Below, piece by piece: positions 10,290 through 21,537 of a stretch of DNA of 64,000 bases (the stretch's first letter is position 1; each line of letters begins with the position of its first letter). Position numbers and translations under genes: made by a program. A model generated the notes under the pieces. It searched no databases. It was not told the origin of the DNA and was given only the letters and a program-made list of their open reading frames with translations. The DNA comes from Linanthus parryae. Its lineage: Eukaryota; Streptophyta; Magnoliopsida; Ericales; Polemoniaceae. Where the stretch lies: the NCBI GenBank assembly GCA_023055425.1, contig JALGPY010000004.1, positions 57,435,718 to 57,499,717 of the forward strand. The letters run 5' to 3'.

Positions 10290-10892
10290 TGATCACCACA
10301 TCGAACTCTTGCATCAATAAAACCCACCGAATCAATCTTGGCTAGGCGTCCTTCTTGGTGAGAAGATACTTGAAGGCTGAATGGTTTGTGAAAATAGTCA
10401 CCTGAGAACCCACAAGATATGGACGAAACTTGTCCAACGCAAATATGATGGCCAACATCTCTTTCTCCGTGGTAGCATAATTAACCTGCGCATCATTAAG
10501 AGTACGACTGGCATAATAAATGACACGAGCTACCTTATCTTTCCGCTCGCCTAGAACTGCTCCCACTGCATAGTCACTAGCATCACACATGAGCTCAAAT
10601 GGTAGGGTCCAGTTTGGTGTGGTGATGATAGGCGCGCTAATCAGCTTTTCCTTGAGCAAATCAAAAGCTGACTTGCACTCCGCATTAAAATCAAAGACTG
10701 CATCCTTCTCAAGCAATCCACACAAAGGCTTCGTGATCTTCGAGAAGTCTTTAATGAAGCGCCGATAGAAACCTGCATGTCCCAAGAAACTCCTTACCCC
10801 TTTGACAGAGGTAGGGTGAGGAAGCTTCTCAATCACCTCGATCTTGGCTCTATCCACCTCTAAACCTTTGCTGGAGATCTTGTGGCCCAAAA
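10290..10892 (-). pseudogene. Athila RT C-terminus and RNase H (distal half of split RT)
   Basis: The frame starts at GHKISSKGLEVDRAKIEVI, the part of Ty3 RT that directly follows the segment ending LNWEKCHFMVTEGIVL at the far side of the Copia element (19403 onward). It continues through RSFLGHAGFYRRFIKDF, then RNase H with DASDYAVGAVLG, ATTEKEMLAI and NHSAFKYLLTKK (the family usually has DHSAL). A nonsense codon at 10342-10344 follows KKDA, and the frame then runs on through RLIRWVLLMQEFD. The right edge is the target duplication of the Copia insertion, so this half belongs to the same gene as 19403-20186. Confidence 0.9.
10888..10892. repeat. Target site duplication (left) of complete Copia element
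   Basis: The five bases caaaa directly before the LTR start are repeated at 19398-19402 directly after the other LTR end. The two halves of the Athila RT frame join across this duplication. Confidence 0.95.
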
Positions 10893-12319
10893 TGTTGGAA
10901 AAGATGCCCTAGAGGCAATCTAGTTTAGTATGAATTATCTGTGGCTAGAAATTCATTTGCTATTTAATGGATATTTAATATAATGAATTCCTTAGATTTA
11001 CAATTGTGTTGTTTATCTTAAATATCCCTAGTCAAGTATAATGATTAAATGGGACAATCATCTATAGACTAGTATGGGGTTGGATTGATTTGGAGATATC
11101 ACGACCCAACACATAGGTGTGCATTAGGGAATGTCGCACTGGATTGACCCATCTCCGAGAAGGCTACATACACGTTATGTTGAGTCACAAGCGCTTCTCG
11201 CGGTACAATGGTATTGTCATCCTTAGACTTGAGGTCACTAGATATTCTAGTTGTGGATTATTGTGATCTTGGTAGCGTTAAACGCTACACCGTAACTGGG
11301 TAGTTATAAAGGCGTGTACTGGATACAATAAGAAGCAAGCTTAGAGATCTCAGCCGACGTAGATAGAATTTGTCCCTCCCACATAACAGGAGAAATATCC
11401 TAGGCCACTCGAGGGATAGTGCTTATAGAATGTCTGGCCAGACTCAAATAAATCAATATGGGATATTGATGTTATTTGCACGAATAAGGCTATACCCATG
11501 GATCGAGAAACTATGGATTGGATATACGAGTGTGACTTGTATGTCTCGTGTCTAATCCGGATATAGAGACAAAGGGATGAGACAATTACTTGTACAAAGG
11601 TTGTCAAGATGACTATTCTATTAGTTGGCTAGAATGGATGTTTTGCTAGAGACCGCTCCATATTAGCAAATAGTTGCTACCAACTAGATAGAACTATGGG
11701 GTCACACGCTATATAGAGTTGAACTAGATTTGGGAATTAATTAATTGGATTAATTAATTAGAAGGATCACTTTGCAAACCCTTGCAAACTTAGTAGGGAC
11801 TAATTTGCAAGGAAGGGACTAAATTGAATTCTAGTAGGACTAGAATAAGTCTTTTAGGTAGTTGGCAAGGAGTTGTTGGACTATATAAAGGACCTTCCTT
11901 CCTTCCTTCCCACATAACTTATGCTCATTAGTGAACATAACAAAGAGTAGGAGAGATCAAAAGGAGAGAGAGCAAGCAACAAGGGAGCGTACCGCCCCCT
12001 TGCCGCCGCCCCGTCCCCGTCGGCCAAAGGAGGCCGATACCCTCCTTTTGGGTCTCGTTTTGCGTGATTCTTCTTCCCCTTCCTCTTCCGGGCTAGCACC
12101 AAGGACTTGGGAGATCTAGGATCAACTCTAGGCGTGGATCAACCATAGAGAATGTGACACAATTCGCGTTTGAAGTCATCAAAGGAGAACCCTAAGGTGT
12201 GTTTATGAATTCTAACTCTTACCATCGTTATGTCTCTTGACTTGTGATCCTTGGAGGGTTTTGCATGGTTTTATGTTTGTTTATGCTTCCGTTGCGCATC
12301 AATGAATCAAAACCCTACA
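10893..12319 (+). repeat. 5' LTR of complete Copia element
   Basis: Starts TGTTGG, ends CCCTACA, followed one base later by the primer binding site. It holds a TATA box at 11882-11889 and a C-rich transcribed stretch near 11990-12040. Differences from the 3' LTR are scattered single bases. Confidence 0.95.
11882..11889 (+). promoter_or_regulatory. TATA box of 5' LTR
   Basis: tatataaa in the 5' LTR, conserved at 808-815 in the older LTR, and altered to tatctaaa at 18960-18967 in the 3' LTR. Confidence 0.65.
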
Positions 12320-12320
12320 G

Positions 12321-12335
12321 TGGTATCAGAGCCAC
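12321..12335 (+). other. Primer binding site (initiator tRNA-Met type)
   Basis: tggtatcagagccac begins two bases after the 5' LTR end. TGGTATCAGAGC is the standard complement of the 3' end of plant initiator tRNA-Met used by Copia elements to prime minus-strand synthesis. Confidence 0.95.
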
Positions 12336-14004
12336 AGGTCGTAGAGCATAAACGTGGTTTATGTGTTACGTTTTAGTTGTTTTACACCTTAATTTGATTG
12401 TTTATCGCTTAAAACAAGACAAATCAAGCATGGGATGCAATTTGTCAGTAATTAATCATAACAAGATCCAGTTTTTGCATTGGATGCATGAATTGGTGAG
12501 TTTGAGAAATTTTAGGATCTTAGATCTAGGGTTTGGGCATCCTTGGGGAAGAAGGAGTTCTCCCAAAACAAGGAAACAACCAAACTTGGGCACCAAGCAA
12601 GGGAGTTGTTTTGGAAACAACTCCCTCAAGGAGGTTCGGCCCCCCTAGGGACCGCCCCCCTTGCTTGCCGCCCAAGCTTGGCCGCCCTAGGTGCCGGGCG
12701 GCCCTAACCCGCGGGCCTAGGCTTGTGGGTTTTGGGCCGGGCTGGCCCTAGGGCCTTGTGGTTCATCTTGTTGGGCCCGAGCAATTTGATTGTTGGGCCC
12801 ATGGACCGTTTTAACCCTAGTAATCCTAAAATCAATTAAAATTGACCAAGCGCGTTAAAATTGGATTTTAACTGTTTATATGCAAATCGCATGGTGATTG
12901 GATATGGCCTTAGGATGTGGTTTGATGTGGATGTTTTCTTTTGTGGTTTGGTTTTACGGCCTGCGAGCTGATAAATTAATTGTAATAATTAATTAGGGTT
13001 TTATGGCCTGCGTGCCATTTTTTTTTCTCAACTTGTGAGATTTATTTTATTTAGTATAGATGTTAGCTAGTGCTAGATAAAGTAGATGGTTAGCCAAGAT
13101 TGGAGAAAAAGAAGCCCAAAGTCAAAGAAGCCACAAAAGAAGGAGCATGGAGCATGGAGCATTCCACGAAACTATGAAGGATGGACCAAAAGATCAAGAC
13201 CCATGGAGATGTGTTTGTTTAGGGTTCATAGATAATTCCATTGGCTTGGAATTATCTTAGTCTAGAAAAGGCCATATCCATATCACGTTTAATTTCTGTT
13301 TTGTGGTTGTTTATTTTATTGTCTTATTATTGTGTGGTTGGTGTATGGATGATGCATGCAATTAGGATAATAAGATAATTAGACAACCCGGATCTATTAT
13401 TTGGAGTTGTGCCCAAACTCAAATAGATAGATTAGTTGATATTGATCAATAAAACAATTAAAATTGAATTTTAAAATCCGTCAACATTCAAATATTGTGT
13501 TCTTGCCTTCTCGTTATTTAAACACTCATTATCATCATTATCTACCAAGCTCGTGCGTGCCAAAGCATGGCGACTTGGTTAATCATGATGGAATGTGATG
13601 GCACGTAACAATGTGCAATTGTTTAGATAAGAGGTTGGACACAACTAGGCTATTAATTTGATTAAGAAACCTAGAGGCAACCAATTGGGACTATCCATAT
13701 GGATGGATAAATAAGGAGTTATTTGCCCAATTGAACCAAGAGTTGCATATGGGATGCAATTGGAATTGTTCCTACCTAAAGTAGTCAAATTATGGGTGAC
13801 TTGGCAAAGCAAGCTCATAATGAGATGAAAGATTGATCTTGGCCCACTAGAAAATATAAGGATATTTTCCGCATTAATATCTTGAGGGTTATTGATCCGT
13901 AGAAAAATAGTGGGAGCTATATTTGATAAACTATCCATTATTGAATATAGTCAAAAATTCACAAATACTAAAACTTGCGTATTTTCCTTTTTGTAGAATT
14001 CCAA
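12336..14004 (+). other. Copia 5' leader, non-coding
   Basis: About 1.67 kb between the primer binding site and the gag start. It includes a C/G-rich block (12620-12780) and AT-rich stretches. Short ORFs occur but none has recognisable motifs. A long leader of this type is usual for Angela-like elements and would carry packaging signals. Confidence 0.7.
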
Positions 14005-14343
14005 ATGGCAAACAACTCATCGAGTTCACAACTTTCCCTACGATCTGTCCTTGAGAAGGACAAGCTCTCTGGAACCAACTTTCTTGATTGGTACAGAAAC
14101 TTGAGAATTGTTCTCAAGCAAGAGAAGAAACTGTACACAATAGAGGAGCATGTTCCAGAAGGTCCAGAGATCCAAACACCTGCTGCCCTAAAGGCGTATC
14201 AAAAGCGTGTTGATGACGCTAATGATGCGGCCTGCCTTATGCTTTGCACCATGACTTCTGAGCTTCATAAGCAACACGAAAACATGAATGCTGTCGATAT
14301 GATCGAACATCTAAAGCTGCTCTTCCAAGACAGGCGAGGGTAG
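14005..14343 (+). pseudogene. Copia gag, N-terminal part (frameshifted)
   Basis: The start at 14005 (MANNSSSSQLSLRSVL) is chosen because the upstream in-frame ATG has no family-like sequence. Recognisable gag features are KLSGTNFLDWYRNLRIVL (the UBN2/DUF4219-type region) and CTMTSELHKQHENM. After LFQD the frame is lost near 14327: the family sequence (ARVERYEVSKALF) continues in the next frame, so a one-base deletion is likely. The capsid domain is therefore split between this ORF and the next. Confidence 0.88.
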
Positions 14344-15701
14344 AGAGGTATGAGGTCTCAAAGGCACTGTTCAAATGTCATCTGGCAGAAGGGAAACCGG
14401 TGGGACCCCATGTACTCCGAATGATCGGGTACTTGGAGAATCTCGCCCGACTTGGGTTCCCGTTCGGCCAAGAGTTGGAAACCGATCTCGTGTTGCAATC
14501 ATTGCCTGAGAGTTATGGACAGTTCATTATGAACTATAACATGAACGAGATCGTTAAACCACTGCCAGATTTACTCAATATGTTGAGGACGGCTGAACAG
14601 AGCATCAACAAGGGTAAGGGCAAGGCCATAATGATGGTGCAGAAAGGAAAGGGCAAAAGGTTTGCCTCTTCCTCCAAGGGCAAAGGAAAGTCAGTTGCCA
14701 AGTCCAAGGAACCTGCCCTTAAGCCTGTTGGTGGCATTGCCAAGGGCGTGACTAAAGGTGAGTGTCACTACTGCAGTCAGCCTGGACACTGGAGGAGGAA
14801 CTGCCCAAAATATCTAGAGGACAAGAGGCTTGGAATAGTGATTCCCCAACCACAAGGTATTTTTGTTGTAGATGTCAATTTAACTTTCTCTACATCATGG
14901 GTATTAGATACTGGATGTGGATCTCATATTTGTCGAAATATGCAGGATCTAAAGAGAAGTAGGAGATTGGCTAAAGGGGAGGTAGATCTGCGCGTTGGGA
15001 ATGGAGCAAAGGTTGCTGCGTTGGCCATAGGCGTGTGCGAGCTATCTCTGCCTTCAGGATTAGTTTTAGAATTAAACAATTGCTATTTTGTGCCTGCTAT
15101 GAGCAGAAACATTATTTCTATTTCTTTTTTGGACAAGGATGGTTTTATTATTTCAATAAAGAACAATTGTTGTTCCTTTTATTTAAATAATATTCACTAT
15201 TTTAGTGCGCAATTATTTAATGGACTTTATGTCCTTGATCTAAGCAATCCTGTCTACAACATTAATACCAAGCGGATTAAAATAAATGATTTAAATCCTT
15301 CTTATTTATGGCACTCTCGTTTAGGCCACATAAATGAGAAACGTGTATCTAGACTCCATAAGGATGGATTACTAGACTCATTTGATTTTGAATCATATGA
15401 GACATGTGAGGCTTGTTTATTGGGAAAAATGACAAAGTCCCCTTTCAATAAGAAAGGTGAGAGGACTAGTGAGCAATTGGCGCTCATACATACCGATGTG
15501 TGTGGGCCATTTGCCACGCCTGCCAGGGGTGGTTATGTCTACTTCATTACATTTACTGATGATTACAGTAGATATGGATTTGTGTACCTTATGAGGGCAA
15601 AATCTGAATCCTTTGAAGTGTTCAAAGAATTCAAGAATGAAGTAGAGAAGCAACTTGGCAAAAGTATCAAGGCTCTACGATCGGATCGTGGAGGAGAATA
15701 A
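14328..15701 (+). pseudogene. Copia gag C-terminus, protease and integrase N-terminal half
   Basis: This frame completes the capsid (RYEVSKALFKCHLAEGKP, LVLQSLPESYGQF) and carries the zinc knuckle CHYCSQPGHWRRNCP (CCHC). It continues with the aspartic protease (WVLDTGCGSHIC, catalytic DTG), the GAG-pre-integrase HHCC region (LWHSRLGHINEKR, CEACLLGKMTKSPF) and the integrase core (HTDVCGPF, FTDDYSRYGFVYL, RSDRGGE). It ends at a nonsense codon, 15699-15701, where family members have an aromatic residue. The same frame simply continues beyond it. In an active element this would be one gag-pol polyprotein cleaved by the protease. Confidence 0.92.
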
Positions 15702-17387
15702 TTAAGCCAAGAGTTTGACGACTATCTTAGAGAGTGTGGGATCGTGTCCCAACTCACTCCACCCGGAACGCCACAATGGAATGGCGTGTCCGAGAGGAGG
15801 AATCGAACCCTATTGGATATGGTTCGGTCTATAATGTGTCAAACCGATCTTCCATTATCGTTTTGGGGCTACGCTCTATTAAGTGCAGCTTTCACCATTA
15901 ACCGTGTTCCATCTAAATCAGTCATGAAGACACCATATGAGATGTGGAGTGGGAGGCGTCCCACACTGTCGTTCATGAGGATTTGGGGCTGAGATGTCTA
16001 TGTAAAACGTTTACAATCAGACAAGCTGGGGCCTAAATCGGATAAGTGTAAATTTGTGGGGTACCCTAAGGAAACTTAGGGTTACTACTTCTACAATCCA
16101 ACCGAGAACAGAGTGTTTGTTGCTCGGACCGGCTTGTTTCTAGAAAGAGAATTTGTCTCTAAAGAAGCAAGTGGGAGGAATGTAGAACTTGAAGAGGTTC
16201 AAGAACCACAAATCACTGAACCGATTATGGAACATGAACAGGAACCACAAACAGTTGTGGAGCAACCTGTTCAGGTAACACAAGAGCTTCGTAGATCTAG
16301 TAGAGTGCGCCAGGAACCCGATAGGTATGGACTTCTCTTGACCGATTCCGGTGACACGATGCTCATAGATGATGAGCCTACTACCTATGAGGAGGCCATG
16401 AATGGCCCAGACTCTCAGAAGTGGCTAGAAGCCATGAGATCCGAGATGGAATCCATGTATACCAACAAAGTATGGACTTTGGTGGAACCACCCGATGGGG
16501 CGCGGCCCATAGGGTGCAAGTGGGTCTTCAAGAAGAAGATCGACATGGGTGGTAATGTGATTACCTATAAGGGCCGATTGGTGGCTAAAGGATTCAGACA
16601 GATTCATGGTATTGACTATGATGAAACCTTTTCACCAGTCGCTATGACCAAATCCATCCGAATCCTACTTGCGATTGCAGCATACCATGACTATGAGATT
16701 TGGCAGATGGATGTCAAAACAACATTCCTTTATGGGAATCTCCTCGAGGACGTGTACATGATACAGCCGGAGGGTTTTGAAGATCCAAAGCAAGCCAACA
16801 AAGTCTGTAAGCTGCAACGATCCATTTATGGATTGAAGCAAGCTTCTAGGAGTTGGAATCGACATTTTTATGAAGTTGTCAAAGAGTTTGGCTTCATCAG
16901 AAACGAAGATGAATCTTGTGTCTACAAAAAGGTTAGTGGGAGCTCTGTAGCTTTTCTGGTCTTGTATGTGGATGACATACTACTCATTGGAAACGACATT
17001 CCCATGCTGCAATCTGTTAAAGATTGGCTAGGAAAGTGTTTCTCAATGAAGGACTTAGGGGAAGCAGCCTATATACTCGGTATAAAGATCTACAGAGATA
17101 GATCTAAAAGGTTGCTAGGCCTAAGTCAAAGTACATATATTGACAAGGTGTTGAAACGGTTCAACATGCAAGATTCCAAGAATGGATTCTTGCCCATGTC
17201 ACATGGAATAACTCTTTCGAAGAGTGGTTGTCCTTCCAATGAGATTGAGAAGGAACGCATGAGTAGAATCCCCTATGCCTCGGCCATAGGATCTATCATG
17301 TACGCCATGTTATGTACTAGACCAGATGTGTCATATGCCTTGAGTATGAAAAGCAGATACCAATCCAATCCGGGTGAGAGTCACTAG
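15702..17387 (+). pseudogene. Copia integrase C-terminal half and reverse transcriptase
   Basis: In frame with the preceding segment. Integrase continues with PPGTPQWNGVSERRNRTLL (third catalytic residue, Glu) and GYALLSAAFTINRVPSKSV. Nonsense codons lie at 15990-15992 and 16077-16079. RT follows: GCKWVFKKKIDMGG, YKGRLVAKGFRQIHGIDY, DETFSPVA, WQMDVKTTFLYGNL (first active-site Asp), SIYGLKQASRSW and YVDDILLIGND (the catalytic DD). The segment ends SRYQSNPGESH at a nonsense codon, 17385-17387, where family members have Trp. One oddity is TTFLYGNL where most family members have AFLNGNL or similar. Confidence 0.92.
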
Positions 17388-17954
17388 ATTGCAGTTTAGA
17401 ACATCCTAAAGTACTTGAGAAGAAGTAAGGATGCCTTCTTGATATTTGGCGGTGAGGAAGAGTTGCGTGTAAGGGGTTACACTGATGCAAGCTTCCAAAC
17501 TGACAGAGATGACTTTAGATCACAACCGGGATATGTGTTTTTCCTAAATGGAGCAGCGGTGAGCTGGAAGAGTTCCAAGCAAGAGACGATAGCTGATTCT
17601 ACAACAGAGGGTGAGTACATTGCTGCAAATGGCGCAGCAAAGGAGGCTGTTTGGATCAGAAAGTTTGTTTCTGAACTTGGTGTGGTTCCTAGCATTGCGG
17701 ATCCAGTCGAGCTGTTCTGTGACAACACTGGGGAAATCGCGCAATCAAAGGAACCCAGGTCGCACCAGAAGTCCAAGCACGTGCTCAGGAAGTTTCATCT
17801 GATTCGAGATATTATCGATAGAGGAGACGTTCGGATATGCAAGATTCCTACAGATGATAATCTGTCAGACCCGCTTACAAAGCCTCTCATGCAGTGGAAG
17901 CATGAAAGGCACACTAGGAGTATGGGCATACGAGATGCGCCAGATTGGCTCTAG
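17388..17954 (+). pseudogene. Copia RNase H
   Basis: Still in the pol frame. A nonsense codon lies at 17397-17399, then ILKYLRRSKDAFLIFGG, and RNase H with GYTDASFQTDRDD (catalytic Asp), SWKSSKQETIADSTTEGEYIA (catalytic Glu) and FCDNTGEIAQSKEP (catalytic Asp, with Glu-Ile-Ala in place of the commoner Gly-Ala-Ile). It ends naturally at 17952-17954 after DPLTKPLMQWKHERHTRSMGI. It would degrade the RNA strand of the RNA-DNA hybrid during reverse transcription. Confidence 0.92.
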
Positions 17955-17968
17955 TGCAAGTGGAAGAC
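17955..17968 (+). other. Copia polypurine tract
   Basis: tgcaagtggaagac directly precedes the 3' LTR. The purine-rich aagtggaaga is the usual Copia-type plus-strand primer. Confidence 0.8.
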
Positions 17969-19397
17969 TGTTGGAATAGATGGCCTAGAGGCAATCTAGT
18001 TTAGTATGAATTATCTGTGGCTAGAAATTCATTTGTTATTTATTGGATATTTAATATAATGAAGTCCTTAGATTTACAATTGTGTTGTTTATCTTAAATA
18101 TCCCTAGTCAAGTATAATGATTAAATGGGACAATCATCTATAGACTAGTATGGGGTTGGATTGATATGGAGATATCACGATCCAACACATAGGTGTGCAT
18201 TAGGGAATGTCGCACTAGATTGACCCATCTCCGAGAAGGCTACATACACGTTATGTTGAGTCACAAGCGCTTCTCGCGGTACAATGGTATTGTCATCCTT
18301 AGACTTGAGGTCACTGGATATTCTAGTTGTGGATTATTGTGATCTTGGTAGCGTTAAACGCTACACCGTAACTAGGTAGTTATAAAGGCGTGTACTGGAT
18401 ACAATAAGAAGCAAGCTTAGAGATCGTAGTGGACGTAGATAAAACTTGTCCCTCCCACATAACGGGAGCAAATATCCTAGGCCACTCGAGGGATAGTGCT
18501 TATAGAATGTCTGGCCAGACTCAAATAAATCTATATGGGATATTGATGTTATTTGCACGAATAAGGCTATACCCATGGATCGAGAAACTATGGATTGGAT
18601 ATACGAGTGTGACTTGTATGTCTCGTGTCCAATCCGGATATAGAGACAAAGGGATGAGACAATTACTTGTACAAATGTTGTCAAGATGACTATTCTATTA
18701 GTTGGCTAGAATGGATGTTTTGCTAGAGACCGCTCCATATTAGCAAATAGTTGCTACCAACTAGATAGAACCTATGGGGTCACACGCTATATAGAGTTGA
18801 ACTAGATTTGGGAATTAATTAATTGGATTAATTAATTAGAAGGATCACTTTGCAAACCCTTGCAAACTTAGTAGGGACTAATTTGCAAGGAAGGGACTAA
18901 ATTGAATTCTAGTAGGACTAGAATAAGTCCTTTACGTAGTTGGCAAGGAGTTGTTGGACTATCTAAAGGACATTCCTTCCTTCCTTCCCACATAACTTAT
19001 GCTCATTAGTGAAAATAACAAAGAGTGGGAGAGATAAAAAGGAGAGAGAGCAAGCAACAAGGGAGCCGACCGCCCCCTTGCCGTCGCCCCGTCCCCGTCG
19101 GCCAAAGGAGGCCGAGACCCTCCTTTTGGGTCTCGTTTTGCGTGATTCTTCTTCCCCTTCCTCTTCCGGGCTAGCACCAAGGACTTGGGAGATCTAGGAT
19201 CAAATCTAGGCGTGGATCAACCATAGAGAACGTGACACAATTCGCGTTTGAAGTCATCAAAGGAGAACCCTAAGGTGTGTTTATGATTTCTAACTCTTAC
19301 CATCGTTATGTCTCTTGACTTGTGATCCTTGGAGGGTTTTGCATGGTTTTATGTTTGTTTATGCTTCCGTTGCGCATCCATGAATCAAAACCCTACA
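17969..19397 (+). repeat. 3' LTR of complete Copia element
   Basis: Starts TGTTGG and ends CCCTACA, matching 10893-12319 with scattered substitutions. Its TATA box is altered (tatctaaa, 18960-18967). Confidence 0.95.
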
Positions 19398-19402
19398 CAA
19401 AA
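19398..19402. repeat. Target site duplication (right) of complete Copia element
   Basis: caaaa, identical to 10888-10892. Confidence 0.95.
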
Positions 19403-20302
19403 CAATTCCCTCAGTAACCATGAAGTGGCACTTCTCCCAGTTGAGCACTAGGTTGGTGTCAATGCATCTATCCAAAACCCGGGCCAACTGTTGCAGGCAG
19501 TCCTCGAATCCATCACCATAGAGCGAGAAGTCATCCATGAATACCTCGAAATTATGCTCCATCATGTCAGAGAATATTGACATCAAACACCTCTGAAACG
19601 TAGCAGGTGCGTTGCATAACCCAAAAGGCATCCTTCTAAAAGCGAAGGTCCCATAAGGACAAGTGAATGTCGTCTTCTCCTGGTCAGCTGGCTCAATTGC
19701 TATCTGGTTGTACCCGGAGTACCCATCCAAAAAGCAATAATGTGAATGACGTGCCAGCCTATCCAGCATCTGATCAACAAATGGGAGGGGAAAATGATCC
19801 TTCAAAGTGGCATCATTGAGCTTGCGGTAATCCATGCAAACTCTCCACCCAGTAACAGTACGAGTGGCATCACCTTTTTCCCCTTCCACCACAGTTATAC
19901 CTCCCTTCTTAGGGATACACTGCACCGGGCTAGTCCATGTGCTGTCAGGAATGGGATAAATGATGCCCGCCTCCAACCATTTAAGCACCTCTTTCTTGAC
20001 CACCTCCTGCATGTGAGGATTGAGGCGGCGCTGAAACTGAACTACCGGCTTCTTATCTTCCATGAGCCGAATCTTGTGCTGGCAAACTGTGGGGCTGATC
20101 CCCTTGATATCTGCTATGGTCCATCCCATAGCTGCCTTTCTCTCCTGTAGTACCTTGAGAAGCTGCTCCTCCTGTTCCCTATCCATGCAGACACAATCAT
20201 AGGTAAAGTCTCATTAGATCCCAAGTACAAATATTTCAAATGAACAGGTAAAGGCTTTAATTCTAAAATAGGAGCAGTAATAAGAGAAGGAGTAAGAATC
20301 TT
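19403..20302 (-). pseudogene. Athila reverse transcriptase, N-terminal part (proximal half of split RT)
   Basis: Reading leftward from 20302, ILELKPLPVHLKYLYLG and NETLPMIVSAW form the usual Athila linker. A frameshift lies near 20186, then comes the RT: GISPTVCQHKIRL, WTSPVQCIPKKGGITV, GWRVCMDYRKLNDATLKDHFPLP, YSGYNQIAI, TFTCPYGTFAFRRMPFGL, CNAPATFQRCM-like, and the catalytic FMDDFSLYG. It ends LNWEKCHFMVTEGIVL at the Copia insertion, and the protein resumes at 10892. The last dozen residues of the open frame beyond 19402 are Copia LTR, not RT. The enzyme copied element RNA into DNA in the ancestor; this copy is dead. Confidence 0.92.
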
Positions 20303-20625
20303 CTAGCTTCCTTCATTAAAGAGGGTTAGTGGCTGGCGCCAATGAACATCTAAGGCTTGCTCTTTCTCGCTGGAATCAAGTAGAGCAAGCTCCTCATATA
20401 GTTGCTCCAACAAAATATCGTCCTCTTCGTCCGACGTGTATGCCTCCACACCAAAGCACTGCTCGCTTACCTCATATGCGGGAAACTTCATAGCCTCAAA
20501 TACATTGAAGGCCACCTTCTCATCGTTGATCTGCATAGTCAGCTCTCCATTGGCCACATCAATGATAGTCCTCCCAGTAGCCAGGAATGGGCGGCCCAAA
20601 ATAAGAGGAACATCATCGTGTCTAA
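20303..20625 (-). pseudogene. Athila protease C-terminus and linker
   Basis: The frame gives LGRPFLATGRTIIDVANGEL, the standard end of the Athila protease. It continues through an acidic linker (SDEEDDILLEQLYEELALLD) to a stop at 20303-20305. It is one frame off from the upstream protease segment, with the shift near 20620-20630 after FVILD. Both pieces together give a full-length retropepsin-like domain in the ancestor. Confidence 0.85.
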
Positions 20626-21537
20626 GATCACAAAATCCGCTGGGAAGATGAGTCCTTCAACTCTCACTAATACATCCTCTAAAACACCCCTGGGGCGTTT
20701 TATAGTGCGATCAGCCATCTGCAAGCACATCCTGGTAGGCTTAGGATCTCCCACACCAAGTTTCTCAAAAACCGATGTGGGCATCAAATTAATACTTGCA
20801 CCAAGATCACATAATGCCCTCCCATGAAACACATCTCCCAATGTGACAGGAATGATGAAACCACCCGGATCATTCATCTTCTTTGGTAACGCCTTTTGCA
20901 CAACTGCTCTACACTCCTCATTCAGAGTCACGGTTTCAAAATCATCCATGCGCCTCCTATTAGAAAGGAGGTCCTTGAGAAATTTGGCATATTTAGGCAT
21001 TTGCGAAATGGCCTCCGAAAAAGGGATATTAATGTGCAGCTTCTTGAAGATATCTACAAACTTCTTGAAATGCTTGGCATCCTCTTGACTCTTCAATCTC
21101 TGCGGGTATGGCACTCGCACAGTGTATTCCTCTCTTGGCTTCTGTTTCTCATCCGACTTCCTCACCGTGTCCTTTGATTGGGGAATCACGGTAGGCACGG
21201 GAATCTCGTCATCCAAGGCTTTTTCAGTGGCCTTAGTCGCCTCAGCTCGCGCATGGGTAGGATATGGGGGATCCTGGGTAGTGTTCCCACATCGAGTAGT
21301 AATATCCTTCAATTGCTCAGTTGGAGTAATAGTGTTGGACGGAAGTATACCTGGTGGAAGTCGAGGATTCTGATTAGCTATTTGGCCAATCTGTGTTTCT
21401 TGGCTCTTTAGCGAAGCTTCCATAGCGACAATCTTGCTCTCAATCTTATCATTGCTAGCTAACAGTTTCCTCAACATCGCGTTTGTATCCTGTTCTTCTG
21501 AGAGTGGAGGTGAAGCCTGTTGTTGTGGAACCTGTCT
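20600..21537 (-). pseudogene. Athila gag C-terminus and protease N-terminus
   Basis: In frame with the gag segment 21538-22935 across one nonsense codon. It carries the gag-protease linker (EASLKSQETQIGQIANQ, a classic Athila stretch; EEYTVRVPYPQRLKSQ) and the segment before the protease (HINIPFSEAISQMPKYAKFLKDLLSNRR, partly quoted). The protease start follows: IPVTLGDVFHGRALCDLGASINLMPTSVF, with DLGASINLMP as the Athila version of the active site (DLG in place of DTG/DSG). LMPTSVFEKLGVGDPKPTRM is also typical. It ends by frameshift near 20620. Confidence 0.92.

Larger units (their letters stand above)
10893..19397 (+). mobile_element. Complete Ty1/Copia retrotransposon (8.5 kb), Angela/TAR-like, nested in Athila RT
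   Basis: Two near-identical LTRs of 1427 and 1429 bp, each starting tgttggaa and ending ccctaca, bound an internal region. That region holds an initiator-Met-type primer binding site, a 1.7-kb leader, gag, protease, integrase, RT and RNase H in Copia order, and a purine tract. A 5-bp duplication (caaaa) flanks it. The coding region has one frameshift and five nonsense codons, so this copy is not autonomous as it stands. LTR length and RT motifs (YVDDILLIGND, SRYQSNPG with one change) point to the Angela/TAR group; a phylogeny would be needed to settle the lineage. Confidence 0.96.
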
